Shown in pieces: positions 17,866 to 28,915 of a DNA stretch of 64,000 bases. The notes beneath the pieces were generated by a model, which saw only the letters and a program-made list of their open reading frames with translations, was not told where the DNA came from and did not search any database. The stretch is from Prochlorococcus marinus str. MIT 0912 (GTDB taxonomy: Bacteria; Cyanobacteriota; Cyanobacteriia; PCC-6307; Cyanobiaceae). Within the stretch, counting starts at the first letter, position 1, and each line of letters begins with the position of its first letter. The position numbers were made by a program, and so were the translations under genes. The DNA is taken from the NCBI RefSeq assembly GCF_027359595.1, contig NZ_CP114783.1, positions 1 through 64,000 on the forward strand, given 5' to 3'.

Positions 17866-20133
17866 TTAATTCTTGTTGGATTTATGCTTGAAGACTAGAA
17901 CGCTAAGAGGAGGAAGACATAGATCTATAGAATTTTCATAGCCATGTATGTTGTGTGAATCTGTTGATTTCCCTCCCATATTTCCTAAATTTGAGCCTCC
18001 ATATTGACTCGCATCTGTGTTGAAAATTTCTTCATAGAACCCATCTATAGGTACACCTATTCTGTAATTAGAGTGATTTTGAGGGGTAAAGTTGGCAACT
18101 ATAACTAACCATTGACCATCAGTTTTTTCTCTTCTCATAAAACTAATTACTGAATTTCTATTATCGTCGCAATCAATCCATTGGAATCCGTATTCTTCAA
18201 AATCATTTCTCCATAAAGCAGGTTCTTTTTTGTATAAAGTATTCAAATCATCTACTAATTTCTGTATGCCTTTGTGAGGTTCATAATTTAGCAGATCCCA
18301 TTGCAAATCATCCCAAACATTCCATTCTTGACGCTGCCCAAATTCCATTCCCATAAATATTGTTTTTTTACCTGGATGTGTCCACATATATGCAAGTAAG
18401 GCTCGCGTATTAGCATACTTTTGCCAGTCATCACCTGGCATCTTATGTAGGAGATGACTTTTTCCGTGAACAACTTCATCATGGCTTAAAGCAAGCATAA
18501 AGTTTTCGGTAAAGTTATAACAAATGGAGAAAGTAATGTTGTTTTGATTAAATTGTCTAAACCATGGGTCAATTTCAAAATAATCGAGCATGTCGTGCAT
18601 CCAACCCATGTTCCACTTTAGATTGAAACCGAGTCCATCCATATCAGTTGGTTTGGTTACACCAGTCCATGTGGTTGACTCTTCGGCAATAGAAAGTGCA
18701 CCTGGAAAATGTTGAAAAAGAACGTGATTAGCCTGTTGTAAAAATCTGACTGCTTCAAAATTTTCATTTCCTCCATCATCATTAGGTATCCATTCACCCT
18801 CCGGACGAAGATAGTCTTTGTAAAGCATTGAGGCAACTGCATCAACACGTATTCCATCTATATGAAATTGATCAAACCAGAAAATCAAATTTGCAACAAG
18901 AAAATTACGAACTTCATTTCGACTGTAATTGAAAATTAATGTTCCCCATTCTTTGTGCTCTCCAATTCTGGGATCTGAATGCTCATATAGATGGCTACCA
19001 TCAAAATAAGCAAGTCCATGCTGATCTTTAGGGAAGTGGCCTGGAACCCAATCGAGAATGATTCCTATTCCCTCTTTATGGCATGAATCAACGAAGGCTC
19101 GAAACTCATCTGGTGATCCATATCTACTTGTAGGCGCATACCAACCAGTAACTTGATATCCCCATGACCCATCAAAAGGGTGTTCTGAAATTGGCATAAG
19201 CTCGATATGAGTGAAGCCTCTCTCTTTGACATAGGGAATGACCTTATTTGCCAGCTCTTTGTATGTAAGCAATCGTGAGCCAGGCTTCATATCTGCTGCT
19301 GGGACAGGGGGCCTATGTTCTCCGTTTGAATTGATAAATGGATCATCTGAGGAAGCATGCATCCAGCTTCCTAAATGCATTTCATAAACCGATATTGGTT
19401 GCTCTAAAGGATCTTTATTGTCACGACTGGATATCCAAGACTGATCATTCCATTTAAATGAGTCGATTTTTGCTATGACTGAGCTTTTTGCTGGTCTTAC
19501 TTCATGTTGAAAACCATAAGGGTCAGCTTTCTCGTAGCAATGTCCTTTTTCAGTCCTGATTTCATATTTATATAAATCTCCTTCATTTAGACCAGGTATG
19601 AATAGTTCCCAAATCCCTCCCAGACGTTTCTGCATAGGGTGATGTCGACCATCCCATGAATTGAGATCACCAATAACAGAAACGCTTTTTGCATTAGGCG
19701 CCCATAAGCAAAACATAACTCCTTGCTTTTTATCTATTTCAGTAAGGTGAGCACCCATTTTTCGCCATATGTGGTGGTGATTTCCCTCCGCGAAAAGGTG
19801 TCTATCAATTTCACCCATCCACTCTTTTCGGAAGCTCCATGGATCATGTTGCACATGTTCAATTCCTCCTCGATTTACTTTTATTTGATAATCAGTACCA
19901 GGATCTTTTTCTAAAACCCCCTCAAATATCCATTCATGGTTGGGATTTTGTAGCTGAACTGTCTTTCCTTGTGTTATTAGTTCAACTTCACTTGCCTCAG
20001 GCATCCATATTCGAATTATCCATTTATCTTTAAACTGTTGAGGACCAAGAATGGAAAATGGACTTTCATGTCTACATTCAGAAAGTCTTTGCCCGTCATC
20101 TCTCAAAGAATCTAGAAGAATAGAGACAGACAT
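17866..20133 (-). CDS. glgB: 1,4-alpha-glucan branching enzyme
   Basis: GlgB introduces alpha-1,6 branches into glycogen. The 755-residue protein has an N-terminal pair of carbohydrate-binding/early-set domains (about 1-225, including [20 protein letters not shown]), a GH13 catalytic barrel, and a C-terminal beta domain. Catalytic residues are visible as Asp in [13 protein letters not shown], Glu in [11 protein letters not shown], and Asp in [10 protein letters not shown]. The length is normal for the cyanobacterial form. The gene is separate from glgA, which lies at 48019 on the other strand. Confidence 0.97.
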   Translation of the reverse strand: MSVSILLDSLRDDGQRLSECRHESPFSILGPQQFKDKWIIRIWMPEASEVELITQGKTVQLQNPNHEWIFEGVLEKDPGTDYQIKVNRGGIEHVQHDPWSFRKEWMGEIDRHLFAEGNHHHIWRKMGAHLTEIDKKQGVMFCLWAPNAKSVSVIGDLNSWDGRHHPMQKRLGGIWELFIPGLNEGDLYKYEIRTEKGHCYEKADPYGFQHEVRPAKSSVIAKIDSFKWNDQSWISSRDNKDPLEQPISVYEMHLGSWMHASSDDPFINSNGEHRPPVPAADMKPGSRLLTYKELANKVIPYVKERGFTHIELMPISEHPFDGSWGYQVTGWYAPTSRYGSPDEFRAFVDSCHKEGIGIILDWVPGHFPKDQHGLAYFDGSHLYEHSDPRIGEHKEWGTLIFNYSRNEVRNFLVANLIFWFDQFHIDGIRVDAVASMLYKDYLRPEGEWIPNDDGGNENFEAVRFLQQANHVLFQHFPGALSIAEESTTWTGVTKPTDMDGLGFNLKWNMGWMHDMLDYFEIDPWFRQFNQNNITFSICYNFTENFMLALSHDEVVHGKSHLLHKMPGDDWQKYANTRALLAYMWTHPGKKTIFMGMEFGQRQEWNVWDDLQWDLLNYEPHKGIQKLVDDLNTLYKKEPALWRNDFEEYGFQWIDCDDNRNSVISFMRREKTDGQWLVIVANFTPQNHSNYRIGVPIDGFYEEIFNTDASQYGGSNLGNMGGKSTDSHNIHGYENSIDLCLPPLSVLVFKHKSNKN

Positions 20134-20189
20134 GACTTATTGCTGAAATAGCTAGTTAGCTTAATGCTATGCAAGTAAATATTGAACCC

Positions 20190-21767
20190 CTAAGAGGAAA
20201 TAAGTGATTCAAATTTAAGTTTTGACTTTGAAAGCAAAAGTGAAATTGTAGTCACTAAGCAGTGAGGACTGGGCCCTTCACATAAATATTGACTCTGTCC
20301 AGGATTGATTCCAATTGCTGGCCATCCAGACCCTGAGATTGAAATTCTTAAACGATCTCCTTGTTTAAATGTGGCGAGAACTGGTTGAAGTGTGATCTTT
20401 CTTGGGCTTTTTATACCTTTATCACAATTGACAATTCTGAGTACACCAGTAGAAAGTTGATTGGCTGTATTTTCAAGTTCATTGGGAATTATTGATAATG
20501 CAACGAATAGATCAAAACTTTCCCTGTCACACTTGGTTTCTAAAAAAAGAGTTGGGATACCCTCCAGCCTAAGATCGTTTAAAAAAGGAATTGATGTAAA
20601 TACTGCGACGTCAGGGCGAATATCAAGATTAAATCTGTTTGCTTCACCTGGCGTATCACTAAGATGCCCTCCGATCGCTGGTATAGGTCTCCATGGGTCA
20701 TGAACTAAATTCACTTCACCGTTTTCTTGTGAATCAGAATTAGGGACTAGGCCTCCTTCAAGATGACTTATGGAGGCTAAACCTTTGCTACGAAGATTCC
20801 ATGCAGGAGTTTTACTTTTAACTGAAAGCTCCCAATTCTTCGTGGTTAGATTCCAAAGACTGATTTTTTTGGAAAGAATTTCTTTGTTTTTTTCTTTTAA
20901 ATGAGAATCAAAAAAATTTAACTGTGTAAGTTGTGCACCCTCCCACCATTGAAGATGAGTTGCAGGACCAATTAGTAATTTAGGATTCCCTCCTGCTTTT
21001 TTAGCTTTCTCAAAAATATCTATAATTCCTCTTAAATGGGGATCCCACCACCCCCCAATTAGAAGCAAAGGTTTTATTAACCAGCTATCTAATGGCTTAT
21101 GAGTTTTCCATTGAAGATTTTTTCTGGAGGAAAGATTTAGCCACTTATAGGCCATTCCCTCTGGGTCATTCTTTTTAAGTAATTCATGTCCATTAAATAA
21201 ATATTTTTTTGATTCAAGGTTTTCACGAATTTCGTGCCAAGCTGTCCAATTCTTTTCTCTTTGTGCTTTTTGGGCAGCTAATTGCAAACCCCATCCAATG
21301 CCCAAGTGCCACCAAAAAGCCCCTCCTTCACAACTCCAATGAGCATCCTCCGAAAGGCCTGTCATCGCAGGAATAATGCAATCAGGAGGAGGTGTCCCTT
21401 CTTCTGCGATGAGCTGCGTTAATCCTTGATATGAAAAACCATATGTGCCTAGGAGACCATTGCATTCAGGTAAAGATCTAACCCAATTATGCGTTTGACT
21501 GGTGTCTGAAGCTTCTTGACTAAAACCTGAAAATACACCTTCAGATCCACCTTGCCCTCGCACATCTTGAATGACAACTAAATAGCCATTGCTAGCCCAC
21601 CAAGAGGGATGGGCATAGGTGACTGTAGAAGCAATTTCTCTTTTATAAGGCTGGCGCATAAGCAAGGTAGGCCATGGCCCATTTCCCTGAGGAAACCAGA
21701 TTCTAGATTTTAGTAATGTTCCGTCTTTAAGTTGAAAGTCTTCGTCTCTATATTTTATTGAATTCAT
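20190..21767 (-). CDS. CocE/NonD-type alpha/beta hydrolase
   Basis: This 525-residue hydrolase resembles the X-Pro dipeptidyl-peptidase S15/CocE family. The N-terminal alpha/beta domain shows VVIQDVRGQGGSEG (oxyanion region) and the nucleophile elbow GTYGFSYQGLTQL with Ser in GFSYQG; a likely catalytic Asp/His pair is in GGWWDPHLRG and GPATHLQWW. The C-terminal part is a jelly-roll-like domain (RLRISISGSGWP). Natural substrates are unknown; acylated or peptide esters are possible. It lies seven bases after a small secreted protein gene on the same strand. Confidence 0.88.
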   Translation of the reverse strand: MNSIKYRDEDFQLKDGTLLKSRIWFPQGNGPWPTLLMRQPYKREIASTVTYAHPSWWASNGYLVVIQDVRGQGGSEGVFSGFSQEASDTSQTHNWVRSLPECNGLLGTYGFSYQGLTQLIAEEGTPPPDCIIPAMTGLSEDAHWSCEGGAFWWHLGIGWGLQLAAQKAQREKNWTAWHEIRENLESKKYLFNGHELLKKNDPEGMAYKWLNLSSRKNLQWKTHKPLDSWLIKPLLLIGGWWDPHLRGIIDIFEKAKKAGGNPKLLIGPATHLQWWEGAQLTQLNFFDSHLKEKNKEILSKKISLWNLTTKNWELSVKSKTPAWNLRSKGLASISHLEGGLVPNSDSQENGEVNLVHDPWRPIPAIGGHLSDTPGEANRFNLDIRPDVAVFTSIPFLNDLRLEGIPTLFLETKCDRESFDLFVALSIIPNELENTANQLSTGVLRIVNCDKGIKSPRKITLQPVLATFKQGDRLRISISGSGWPAIGINPGQSQYLCEGPSPHCLVTTISLLLSKSKLKFESLISS

Positions 21768-21774
21768 TATTTTT

Positions 21775-22044
21775 TTAAAAAGTTTCTGGGCAATAAAGAC
21801 CTCTTACGTACATAGAAAGGATCTCAGCATCAACTTCGCTTATGTTCTTTTGAATTGAGATTTGTTGAATAGATTTTGATGAACCAGCTGAAATGTTTTC
21901 TTTATTTAGTTCTCGGAAAGTTTTACAAATAGATTTTGCTTCATCAGGATTCCTTTTTACACCCTCAAGAAGTCTTGATTGAGCTATTGCATCTTGACTG
22001 AGTCCAAGTGATGTAAATATTAAAGTGATTAGTAAACTATTCAT
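21775..22044 (-). CDS. Small secreted protein of unknown function
   Basis: I do not recognise the family. The 89-residue product starts with a short hydrophobic segment that looks like a signal peptide (NSLLITLIFTSLGLSQDAIAQ, cleavage after AIA or AQS). The mature part is a small helical domain containing Cys58-region CKTFRE and a C-terminal GLYCPETF, so one disulfide is possible between two cysteines. It precedes the CocE-type hydrolase by seven bases, and the two are likely co-transcribed. The pattern recalls small DUF732-like periplasmic proteins, but that is only a visual impression. Confidence 0.7.
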   Translation of the reverse strand: MNSLLITLIFTSLGLSQDAIAQSRLLEGVKRNPDEAKSICKTFRELNKENISAGSSKSIQQISIQKNISEVDAEILSMYVRGLYCPETF

Positions 22045-22090
22045 TTTTCTTATTTACCTAGTTTATTTTCAATTATTTATATTCTATTAC

Positions 22091-22507
22091 TTAATTCTTC
22101 TTGGGTAAATTAAATAATGTTTTTTTCGCTTTCTCTATTAAAAAGTGAGCTTTTTTTAGATCTATTATTGGAATTCTTCCTGTTCGAAGAATTCTTTCAA
22201 AGCGTCCTGTTTTTTGAACTAGCTCTTGAGGAGTAAGTCTTGAAATGGCCTTGTTTGAAATTAATCCTGAGTGCATAAGCAAGGCTGCTTCGTTAAGTTG
22301 AATATCTAAAGTACAGATAAAATACGCTATGCATTTAAGTCTTTTTAGATTGCGAACACTACCCAGACTTCCATAGATTAGATGATTGATTTCTTCATCA
22401 CTAATAGATAATAAAGAGTCCCACGTTTTTATATTATTTGATAAGAGTATTTTTTCTTCTTGATAAAAGGCTTTAGGAAGATCTTTCAATAATGACTTAT
22501 TATTCAT
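22091..22507 (-). CDS. DUF4332-like helix-hairpin-helix protein
   Basis: The 138-residue protein resembles the DUF4332 family, which contains helix-hairpin-helix-like repeats. Visible features are a short Leu-rich N-terminus, the segment NIKTWDSLLSISDEEINHLIYG, and a second similar segment AISRLTPQELVQKTGRFERI, both with the look of helix-hairpin-helix units that can bind nucleic acid or protein. Function is not established. The start ATG at 22507 overlaps the end of the Ycf51 gene by eight bases, which suggests translational coupling. Confidence 0.75.
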   Translation of the reverse strand: MNNKSLLKDLPKAFYQEEKILLSNNIKTWDSLLSISDEEINHLIYGSLGSVRNLKRLKCIAYFICTLDIQLNEAALLMHSGLISNKAISRLTPQELVQKTGRFERILRTGRIPIIDLKKAHFLIEKAKKTLFNLPKKN

Positions 22508-23039
22508 CAGTCTCTATTGATGTGATTTCTTCAATAGCAGCGTTATTCGATAAATATTCACTTGAAGAGTAATTCCTATCGGGTAATTCTATTATCTTTG
22601 ATTCTTTTAAATCATTGATTAATTCACCTAGAATAATTGGTTTACTTATTCCATCACCAGCTGATTCTATCTTTCTTAGCCTGACTTTGACCTGAGCACC
22701 ATTCCTCCCCCCCCCTTTCAAATTACCAGCTATTTGTAACAATGTTGGTTTGATAGCTTCTTTAGGAAAGTCATTTGATGCTTGAGCAACAACTAAATCA
22801 AATCCATTGTCATAAACAATAGGAGCATATTTGTAACCTTCGACATTAAAAGGAGGAGTATAACTTTGCTCAAAGGCCCAGCAACTAAAAGATAGTAAAA
22901 GTGTGAAAATTGTTGTCCCAGTTAATCTGAATTTAATTCCCCAGTTGAATAAATAAGCCAAAATAGTCAAGACGCCAAGTCCTGAGCCTCCCCAGGCTAG
23001 CCATTTCGTAACATCTTGGATAACTTCACTCATAGACAT
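22500..23039 (-). CDS. Ycf51 / DUF2518 family protein
   Basis: This 179-residue protein matches the Ycf51 family (DUF2518), known from cyanobacteria and some algal plastids. Two membrane spans lie near residues 15-32 and 38-52; the rest is soluble and includes YKYAPIVYDNGFDLVVAQASNDF. Its function is unknown. The Gly-rich stretch GNLKGGGRNG is encoded by a run of nine G on the coding strand (plus-strand C9 at 22707-22715), a tract prone to slippage. The frame is intact here. The start ATG at 23039 is 67 bases from the divergent TamB-like gene. Confidence 0.85.
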   Translation of the reverse strand: MSMSEVIQDVTKWLAWGGSGLGVLTILAYLFNWGIKFRLTGTTIFTLLLSFSCWAFEQSYTPPFNVEGYKYAPIVYDNGFDLVVAQASNDFPKEAIKPTLLQIAGNLKGGGRNGAQVKVRLRKIESAGDGISKPIILGELINDLKESKIIELPDRNYSSSEYLSNNAAIEEITSIETDE

Positions 23040-23106
23040 AGGCTGGTTTCTCCTGAATTGATTCTTTATAGTTTGTTAGCTCCCCCAAGTTTGAGAATAA
23101 TGTTTC

Positions 23107-26100
23107 ATGGGAGATGAGTGGAGCTCTAAAAGATTAAAGCAGTGGGGACTTGCTGGAACCTTTGCTGCGTTGAGCGGTGTTTTGATTTGGAGTGGCGCAG
23201 ATCTGCTGGTAGGTAGGACTATAAGCCGCTTTTCTCCACAAATAGAAAAAACATTATCTAATTCATTAGGTCATCCTTTGAAAATAGGTTCCTATAGGGG
23301 GCTCAGGCTATGGGGAATTGAGTTAGGGCCAACAAGACTACTTCCAGGGATTAAAGATTCTTCCTCAGTTAATATTTCAACTTTAACAATTAAATTTGCT
23401 CCTTTTGCGAGTTTATTTAATTGGCAACCAGTTGCAATATTTAATCCAAAAGGAACAGAAATTTTATTAAGCAAAAATGATACTGGTTCGTTTTGGATCG
23501 TTCCACAGAATGAAAATCCAAAAAAAATCAACCTTCAATTAAAATTTAATTTAAAAGAACCAACCAAAATTTTATTAAATCGTGGGGATACGACATTACT
23601 AGCGAAAGGTAACCTATCTCTTGATCTTGGTAAGAAAAAGATTTATGGTGCGATTAACATAGACTCCAAAAAACAAGGAAGTCTATTCCTTTCAGGAAAG
23701 GGTTATTGGGATGGAATAGAATTCCAAACTAAAGTAAAAGTTAATAAACTTAGTCTTGGTATCTTTGAAGGGATTTTAGGAGATAATTCTAACATTATTG
23801 CTAGAGGAAATATAAATGGAAATCTAAACTTGGGAGTCAAGAAAGGTTTAATAAGGTGTAAAGGTGGTTTGATCTTTAACAATTTAACTCTAAATGGGGG
23901 AGGTCTAAGTGATACCTTATCTGCAAATAAATCAACAATAAAATGTGATAATAATAAGCTTCAGTTAAAAGACTCAAATTGGAATTATGGATATTGGAAT
24001 ATATCTAATTCGGTTGAGATTCCGTTTTACAAAAAGGATAAAACTTATATAAATTCTGTAACCAAAGTTAAAATTAAAGATTTCGAACATAAACCACTTT
24101 CTTTGAAATTAGAATTACCAATTTCAGTAGTTAATAGACAATTTATCCCTGGAGAGTTAAATGCAGATTTTAATTTAGAATCTTTCCCTTTAGGTGCTTT
24201 AAATCAAATACTAAATGCATCACTATCAGGAAAATTAAATACAAAAGGTGGTTTTTATGGACCATTAACTTCTCTGAACTCTACCATTAACCTTTCTTTA
24301 GAAAATCCACAAATCAACGGTATTCGATTGAGGGAAAAATGGAGAGGTTCTTTTACTCGTATTCCAAGTGAAAAGAAATGGGGTAGTTTGAGAATGGAAT
24401 CGGAGGGTGCTTCTATCCCCGGGAATCTTCAAATCAACTTGAATAAGTATGGTAATTTTAATAGTTTAAATCTAAATAGATTAGGTGGTGAAATAAGTTT
24501 AAAACCAAAATTAAATGCCTTTGAATGGGACGCTAATAAGTTTAGATTAGATCGAGTTGAGGTTGCTTTCCCGCCTGAGAAAAGTTTTAAACGAATCTTT
24601 GGGGAAGTTTCAGGTAATGGAATACTTTCTCTTGACCCATTATTTTTTAATGGTGATTTGAATTTAGATTATTTTAGATTGTTAGGTTTCAAATTAAAAA
24701 AAGCAAGTATTAAAGGTCAAATTAAAAATTCAGAAACTAATTTAACAGGTGAATTAATTCCATCGGAAAATGGAAAGATTAAATTTGATATTAATAATGT
24801 GTCCGAATTTTCTTTGTTAGCTCAAGTAAAGGATGTAAGCTCTAATTGGATTGCCGCAACGGCTTTAGAGTTTCCTAAATTAGGATTGAAGTATTCTGAT
24901 GCAATGGGTAAGGCTGAAGATATAGAAAAATTTATAATTGGTTATCCTAATAGTTCTATAGATAGTCAGTTAGTAGCCTTAATTAAGTCTCAGAATTCAT
25001 ATAGAGAAGAAATTGCTAAGATAAATAATCAGAGCATAATTAATCCTTATGATCTTAATGGGAAAATTAATGCTGATATTAAATTAAGTGGACCAAGCCT
25101 TTCTGATTTAAATTTAGAAGCTAAAGCCTCTGGTAAGGTTTGGACAAATAAATTGAAGATTATAAATTCTAATAATATTAGACCTTTTAAAGCAACTTTT
25201 AATGGAAATCTAGCTTCAGGAATGGGAGATTTCTCATTACTTAATTTTAATTTTTCATTATTATCTTTAGTTGCACCGATACCTTCAGCAGTTGACGGTT
25301 ATTTTGGTTTAAAGGGTAAATACAATTTAGGTAATCTATCCCCACGCGTTACAGCAGATTTAATTATTAAGGATACAATAATTTATAATAGAAATATTAT
25401 ATTAGATAATGGAAATATTTTTATTAAAGATAACTATCTAGAGTTTGATATCGCTATAAGGGATAAATCTTCGGCAAATCCTGTTAAGTTAGTCGGAACC
25501 TACCCACTAATAAGTTCTTACCCTATTGATCTAAAGGTCGAAAGTCATGGAGATGGGTTGGCTTTTTTGACGGGGCTAACGAAAGGGAATGTATCTTGGA
25601 CCTCAGGGACAGCTGATCTAAGCGTCTTAATTAGTGGAACCCCTCCAAAACCGGTCGCGAATGGTTTTTTGGTTTTAAAAGACAGTGAGTTACTTTTTCA
25701 AGATAAAGAAATTAATAATTTGAATAGCACAATAGTTTTTGATTTCAATCGACTTGAAGTCCGTAATCTCAAAGCAAATATAGGAGCAAACGGTTTCATT
25801 AGCAGTCAAGGTGGAATTTCGTTATTTGATGCTCAATCAAGTGAAAACGAGCCATTGGCTCTTTCCATAGAAAAAACACGTATTAAAACGGCATTTTCTG
25901 ATGTCAGTGCTTCATCTAACATTGTTATTAAGGGATCTATTTTGAAACCTCAATTGGCAGGTGAAGTTTTTATCTCTGAAGGTTCAATTTTTGCTAAAAG
26001 AGCTAATAATCCAGATAAGACTACATCTGACAAATCGAACCGTTATGAAGATTCTAAGGCGAAAATAAGTCGTAGAGTACCAGAACAAAACTGGAACCAG

Positions 26101-27066
26101 AGAGAACCTCTAGTGTTATTTATACAAAATGAAGATGCACCTGCAAGTCGAATAGTTAGTGCTGGCTTGCCTAATGGATTTGAATCAATAATGTTTGACA
26201 ATTTAAAGCTTGTACTTGGCCCTTCATTGCGATTAGTCTCTCAACCATTGGCAAGCTTCGAAACAAATGGCTTCCTTCTCTTAAATGGCGCTTTTGACGA
26301 GACTCTTGATGTTAGCGGAGTTATTAAACTTGTTAGTGGCTACGTTAATCTCTTTACGACTACTTTTAATCTAGACCAAAGTGAACCTAATGTCGCAGTA
26401 TTTGTACCGTCTATGGGTTTGGTTCCATATGTTGACGTGACTCTTAAAAGTCGTGTCCCAGATAATGTTAGAGACGTAAGTAATTTTTCCTCTAATGGCA
26501 TGGCATCATTTGGTATTGGAGGATCTCGTTTTGTAAATGTCGAAGTGACAGCCTCTGGACCTGCAGATCGCATTAGTGAAAATTTTCAATTGAGAAGTAC
26601 TCCATCTTTGGGAAGAACTGAGTTGTTAGGACTTATAGGAGGTAATTCTCTTGCAAATTTAATAAGTAGTGGAGGTAATAGTGATGTACTTGCTAGCTTT
26701 TTGAATAGATCTTTTGCTTCATACCTCCAAGGCAATATCAATGGATTTTTAAGTGATAGGCTTCAAATTTCTTTGTATCCTGCATATATAACTGGATCAG
26801 ATTCAGAGGATGATGGGAGTGATAGTGGTTCTTCAAGTAGTGATCAGGAGGGTGCTAATTTGCAAGAGCAACAGGCATGGGTGACTGAAATAGGAGTTGA
26901 CTTTAACGATAAAATTAATTTCTCAGTTCAGGCTGCTCCTAATCGACAAGATATTCCACCGAAAGGAAATATTACTTTTCAAATGAACCCTAATGTAGGA
27001 GTACTAGGCTCGTTTGATAAGAGTGGAAATTGGCAAAGTCAGCTCCAACTCTTTTTTAGATATTAA
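23107..27066 (+). CDS. Translocation and assembly module TamB-like protein (DUF490)
   Basis: This is a giant envelope protein of 1319 residues related to TamB, which spans the periplasm as a long beta-taco and moves lipids or helps outer-membrane assembly. It has an N-terminal membrane anchor (about 10-32), then repetitive beta-rich segments with many short amphipathic strands (for example NLSGKLNTKGGFYG, GPSLSDLNLEAKASG), and a C-terminal DUF490/TamB domain (about 900-1319) with ITVSGPADRISENFQLRSTPSLGRTELLGLIGG-like features and the terminal strand QSQLQLFFRY. An acidic Ser-rich stretch lies near residue 1235. No TamA/Omp85 gene is adjacent in this window. Confidence 0.9.
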   Translation: MGDEWSSKRLKQWGLAGTFAALSGVLIWSGADLLVGRTISRFSPQIEKTLSNSLGHPLKIGSYRGLRLWGIELGPTRLLPGIKDSSSVNISTLTIKFAPFASLFNWQPVAIFNPKGTEILLSKNDTGSFWIVPQNENPKKINLQLKFNLKEPTKILLNRGDTTLLAKGNLSLDLGKKKIYGAINIDSKKQGSLFLSGKGYWDGIEFQTKVKVNKLSLGIFEGILGDNSNIIARGNINGNLNLGVKKGLIRCKGGLIFNNLTLNGGGLSDTLSANKSTIKCDNNKLQLKDSNWNYGYWNISNSVEIPFYKKDKTYINSVTKVKIKDFEHKPLSLKLELPISVVNRQFIPGELNADFNLESFPLGALNQILNASLSGKLNTKGGFYGPLTSLNSTINLSLENPQINGIRLREKWRGSFTRIPSEKKWGSLRMESEGASIPGNLQINLNKYGNFNSLNLNRLGGEISLKPKLNAFEWDANKFRLDRVEVAFPPEKSFKRIFGEVSGNGILSLDPLFFNGDLNLDYFRLLGFKLKKASIKGQIKNSETNLTGELIPSENGKIKFDINNVSEFSLLAQVKDVSSNWIAATALEFPKLGLKYSDAMGKAEDIEKFIIGYPNSSIDSQLVALIKSQNSYREEIAKINNQSIINPYDLNGKINADIKLSGPSLSDLNLEAKASGKVWTNKLKIINSNNIRPFKATFNGNLASGMGDFSLLNFNFSLLSLVAPIPSAVDGYFGLKGKYNLGNLSPRVTADLIIKDTIIYNRNIILDNGNIFIKDNYLEFDIAIRDKSSANPVKLVGTYPLISSYPIDLKVESHGDGLAFLTGLTKGNVSWTSGTADLSVLISGTPPKPVANGFLVLKDSELLFQDKEINNLNSTIVFDFNRLEVRNLKANIGANGFISSQGGISLFDAQSSENEPLALSIEKTRIKTAFSDVSASSNIVIKGSILKPQLAGEVFISEGSIFAKRANNPDKTTSDKSNRYEDSKAKISRRVPEQNWNQREPLVLFIQNEDAPASRIVSAGLPNGFESIMFDNLKLVLGPSLRLVSQPLASFETNGFLLLNGAFDETLDVSGVIKLVSGYVNLFTTTFNLDQSEPNVAVFVPSMGLVPYVDVTLKSRVPDNVRDVSNFSSNGMASFGIGGSRFVNVEVTASGPADRISENFQLRSTPSLGRTELLGLIGGNSLANLISSGGNSDVLASFLNRSFASYLQGNINGFLSDRLQISLYPAYITGSDSEDDGSDSGSSSSDQEGANLQEQQAWVTEIGVDFNDKINFSVQAAPNRQDIPPKGNITFQMNPNVGVLGSFDKSGNWQSQLQLFFRY

Positions 27067-27212
27067 ATAAATGACTAGTTTATTAAGAATAATTTAATTA
27101 AAAAATGCTCAGTTCGATAGATTTTTATCTTCTTTTATTGCTTGATTCACCATTAAAGGAATATTTTAAAGACGGTGAAATTATCTTTGATTAAACAGTT
27201 GATCCAAATCAA

Positions 27213-28529
27213 ATGAGTACAAACTTTTCAGTTCCTGATCCTACGCCCCAGCTAATAAAAGTAGCAGAGAGTGCAAAAGAGGCTTCTATTTTGCTTGGTC
27301 AATCCACTAATGAACAAAGGTGTGAGGCTTTGACTGAAATGGCAAATGCTTTGAATGATAATGCTGATGAAATATTAAAAGCAAATGTTCAAGATCTTGA
27401 AAGATCAGAAAAAGAAGGGTTGAATAAATCACTTTTATCAAGACTTCAGTTAACAAAAACTAAACTCAAAGGATGCATTGATGGAGTTCTTAAAGTTTCA
27501 AATCTTGCAGATCCAATAGGTAATAGACAACTTCATCGGGAATTGTATGAAAACCTTATTCTTGAAAGAGTGACAGTTCCATTAGGAGTCTTAGGAGTGA
27601 TATTTGAATCCAGACCTGATGCATTAATTCAAATAGCCTCGCTTGCTGTTCGTTCTGGGAATGGAGCTTTATTAAAAGGAGGAAGTGAAGCAAAAGCCAC
27701 AAATCAAGCAATAATGGATTCTCTTGATAAAGGTTTAAGTAAATCAACTGTGGGCTCTGGAGCGTTGTCTTTGCTCACTACACGTCAAGAAAGTTTAGGT
27801 TTACTTCGTTTAGATCGGTTTGTGAATTTGATAATACCTAGGGGTAGTAATCAGTTAGTCCAGTTTATTCAAGAAAATACACGTATCCCTGTTTTAGGGC
27901 ACGCTGATGGAATATGTCATCTATATGTTGATAATTCTGTAGATATTGATAAAGCTATAAGCATAGCTTTGGATAGTAAGATTCAATACCCTGCTGCTTG
28001 CAATGCAATTGAGACATTATTAATTCATGAAGATGTTGCCGAGATGTTTTTGAAAAAAGGCTTGCCAAGTTTTTCTAGTGCAGGAGTTACTCTTAAGGGA
28101 GATGCAAAGAGCCAATCTTTAGGGGTGAAAAACAAGGCTAATGAAGCAGACTGGTCTACAGAATATCTTGATTTAATTCTTTCAATAAAAATTGTTCGCA
28201 ATGTTGACGAAGCTATTGAACATATTCGTAAATATAGCTCTCGTCATACTGAGGCGATAGTTAGTGATGACAAGGGAGTTGCTGAGAAATTTTTAAGTTC
28301 GATAGATAGTGCAGGTGTTTACCATAATTGCTCTACTCGTTTTGCTGATGGTTTCCGATATGGGTTTGGAGCTGAAGTTGGGATAAGTACTCAAACTCTT
28401 CCACCGAGAGGACCAGTTGGATTGGAAGGCTTAGTTACCTATCGCTATTATCTCAGAGGTGATGCTGATCTTGTTAAGGATTTCGCTTCTGGAGATAGAA
28501 GTTTTTCTCATATTGATTTACCGTTATGA
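27213..28529 (+). CDS. proA: Gamma-glutamyl phosphate reductase
   Basis: ProA reduces gamma-glutamyl phosphate with NADPH to glutamate semialdehyde in proline synthesis. The 438-residue aldehyde-dehydrogenase-fold protein shows [16 protein letters not shown], the [12 protein letters not shown] nucleotide region, and the catalytic cysteine in [14 protein letters not shown] near residue 266. The C-terminal [15 protein letters not shown] is the family signature. It starts at ATG 27213 and overlaps folB by four bases (ATGA). Confidence 0.97.
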   Translation: MSTNFSVPDPTPQLIKVAESAKEASILLGQSTNEQRCEALTEMANALNDNADEILKANVQDLERSEKEGLNKSLLSRLQLTKTKLKGCIDGVLKVSNLADPIGNRQLHRELYENLILERVTVPLGVLGVIFESRPDALIQIASLAVRSGNGALLKGGSEAKATNQAIMDSLDKGLSKSTVGSGALSLLTTRQESLGLLRLDRFVNLIIPRGSNQLVQFIQENTRIPVLGHADGICHLYVDNSVDIDKAISIALDSKIQYPAACNAIETLLIHEDVAEMFLKKGLPSFSSAGVTLKGDAKSQSLGVKNKANEADWSTEYLDLILSIKIVRNVDEAIEHIRKYSSRHTEAIVSDDKGVAEKFLSSIDSAGVYHNCSTRFADGFRYGFGAEVGISTQTLPPRGPVGLEGLVTYRYYLRGDADLVKDFASGDRSFSHIDLPL

Positions 28530-28915
28530 GTCAATTAAATAATTTAAGCGCAATTCATATAAAAGATTTAAATCTATGGGCCCATGTAGGTGTTTTAGAA
28601 AGTGAGCGAATACATGGTCAAAGTTTCCTTCTTGACATCAGTTTCTGGTTGGATTTGGATGAGTCATCAAAGTTTGATCAATTAGATAAATCAATAGACT
28701 ATAGCGAAGCAATTAAAGCAGTTAAAAAACTTTCATTTGAAATCAAATGTTTAACGATTGAATATTTTAGTGATCAAATTTTGAATCTTCTTGAGTCTCT
28801 ATATGGTCCAGTTCCAATTCATATCTTGCTGACAAAATGCTCGCCACCAATACATGGATTTACGGGAAGTGTCCTAATCGAAAAAAAAAGAAATTTCTTA
28901 TATCCCATTAATTAA
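28526..28915 (+). CDS. folB: Dihydroneopterin aldolase
   Basis: FolB converts dihydroneopterin to 6-hydroxymethyl-dihydropterin in folate synthesis. The 129-residue protein shows the typical start [24 protein letters not shown] (including the conserved His-Gly-Val and Glu of the active site), the DYSEAIKAV motif, the [10 protein letters not shown] motif and the TKCSPPI segment. The ATG overlaps the proA stop. A run of nine A (28881-28889) lies near its end but the frame is intact through it. The downstream lipase gene begins directly after the stop. Confidence 0.93.
   Translation: MSQLNNLSAIHIKDLNLWAHVGVLESERIHGQSFLLDISFWLDLDESSKFDQLDKSIDYSEAIKAVKKLSFEIKCLTIEYFSDQILNLLESLYGPVPIHILLTKCSPPIHGFTGSVLIEKKRNFLYPIN

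Noticed and set aside
27105..27194. 29-codon open frame between the TamB-like gene and proA
   Set aside because: Short, AT-rich, with no ribosome site or recognisable features; chance frames of this size are expected.
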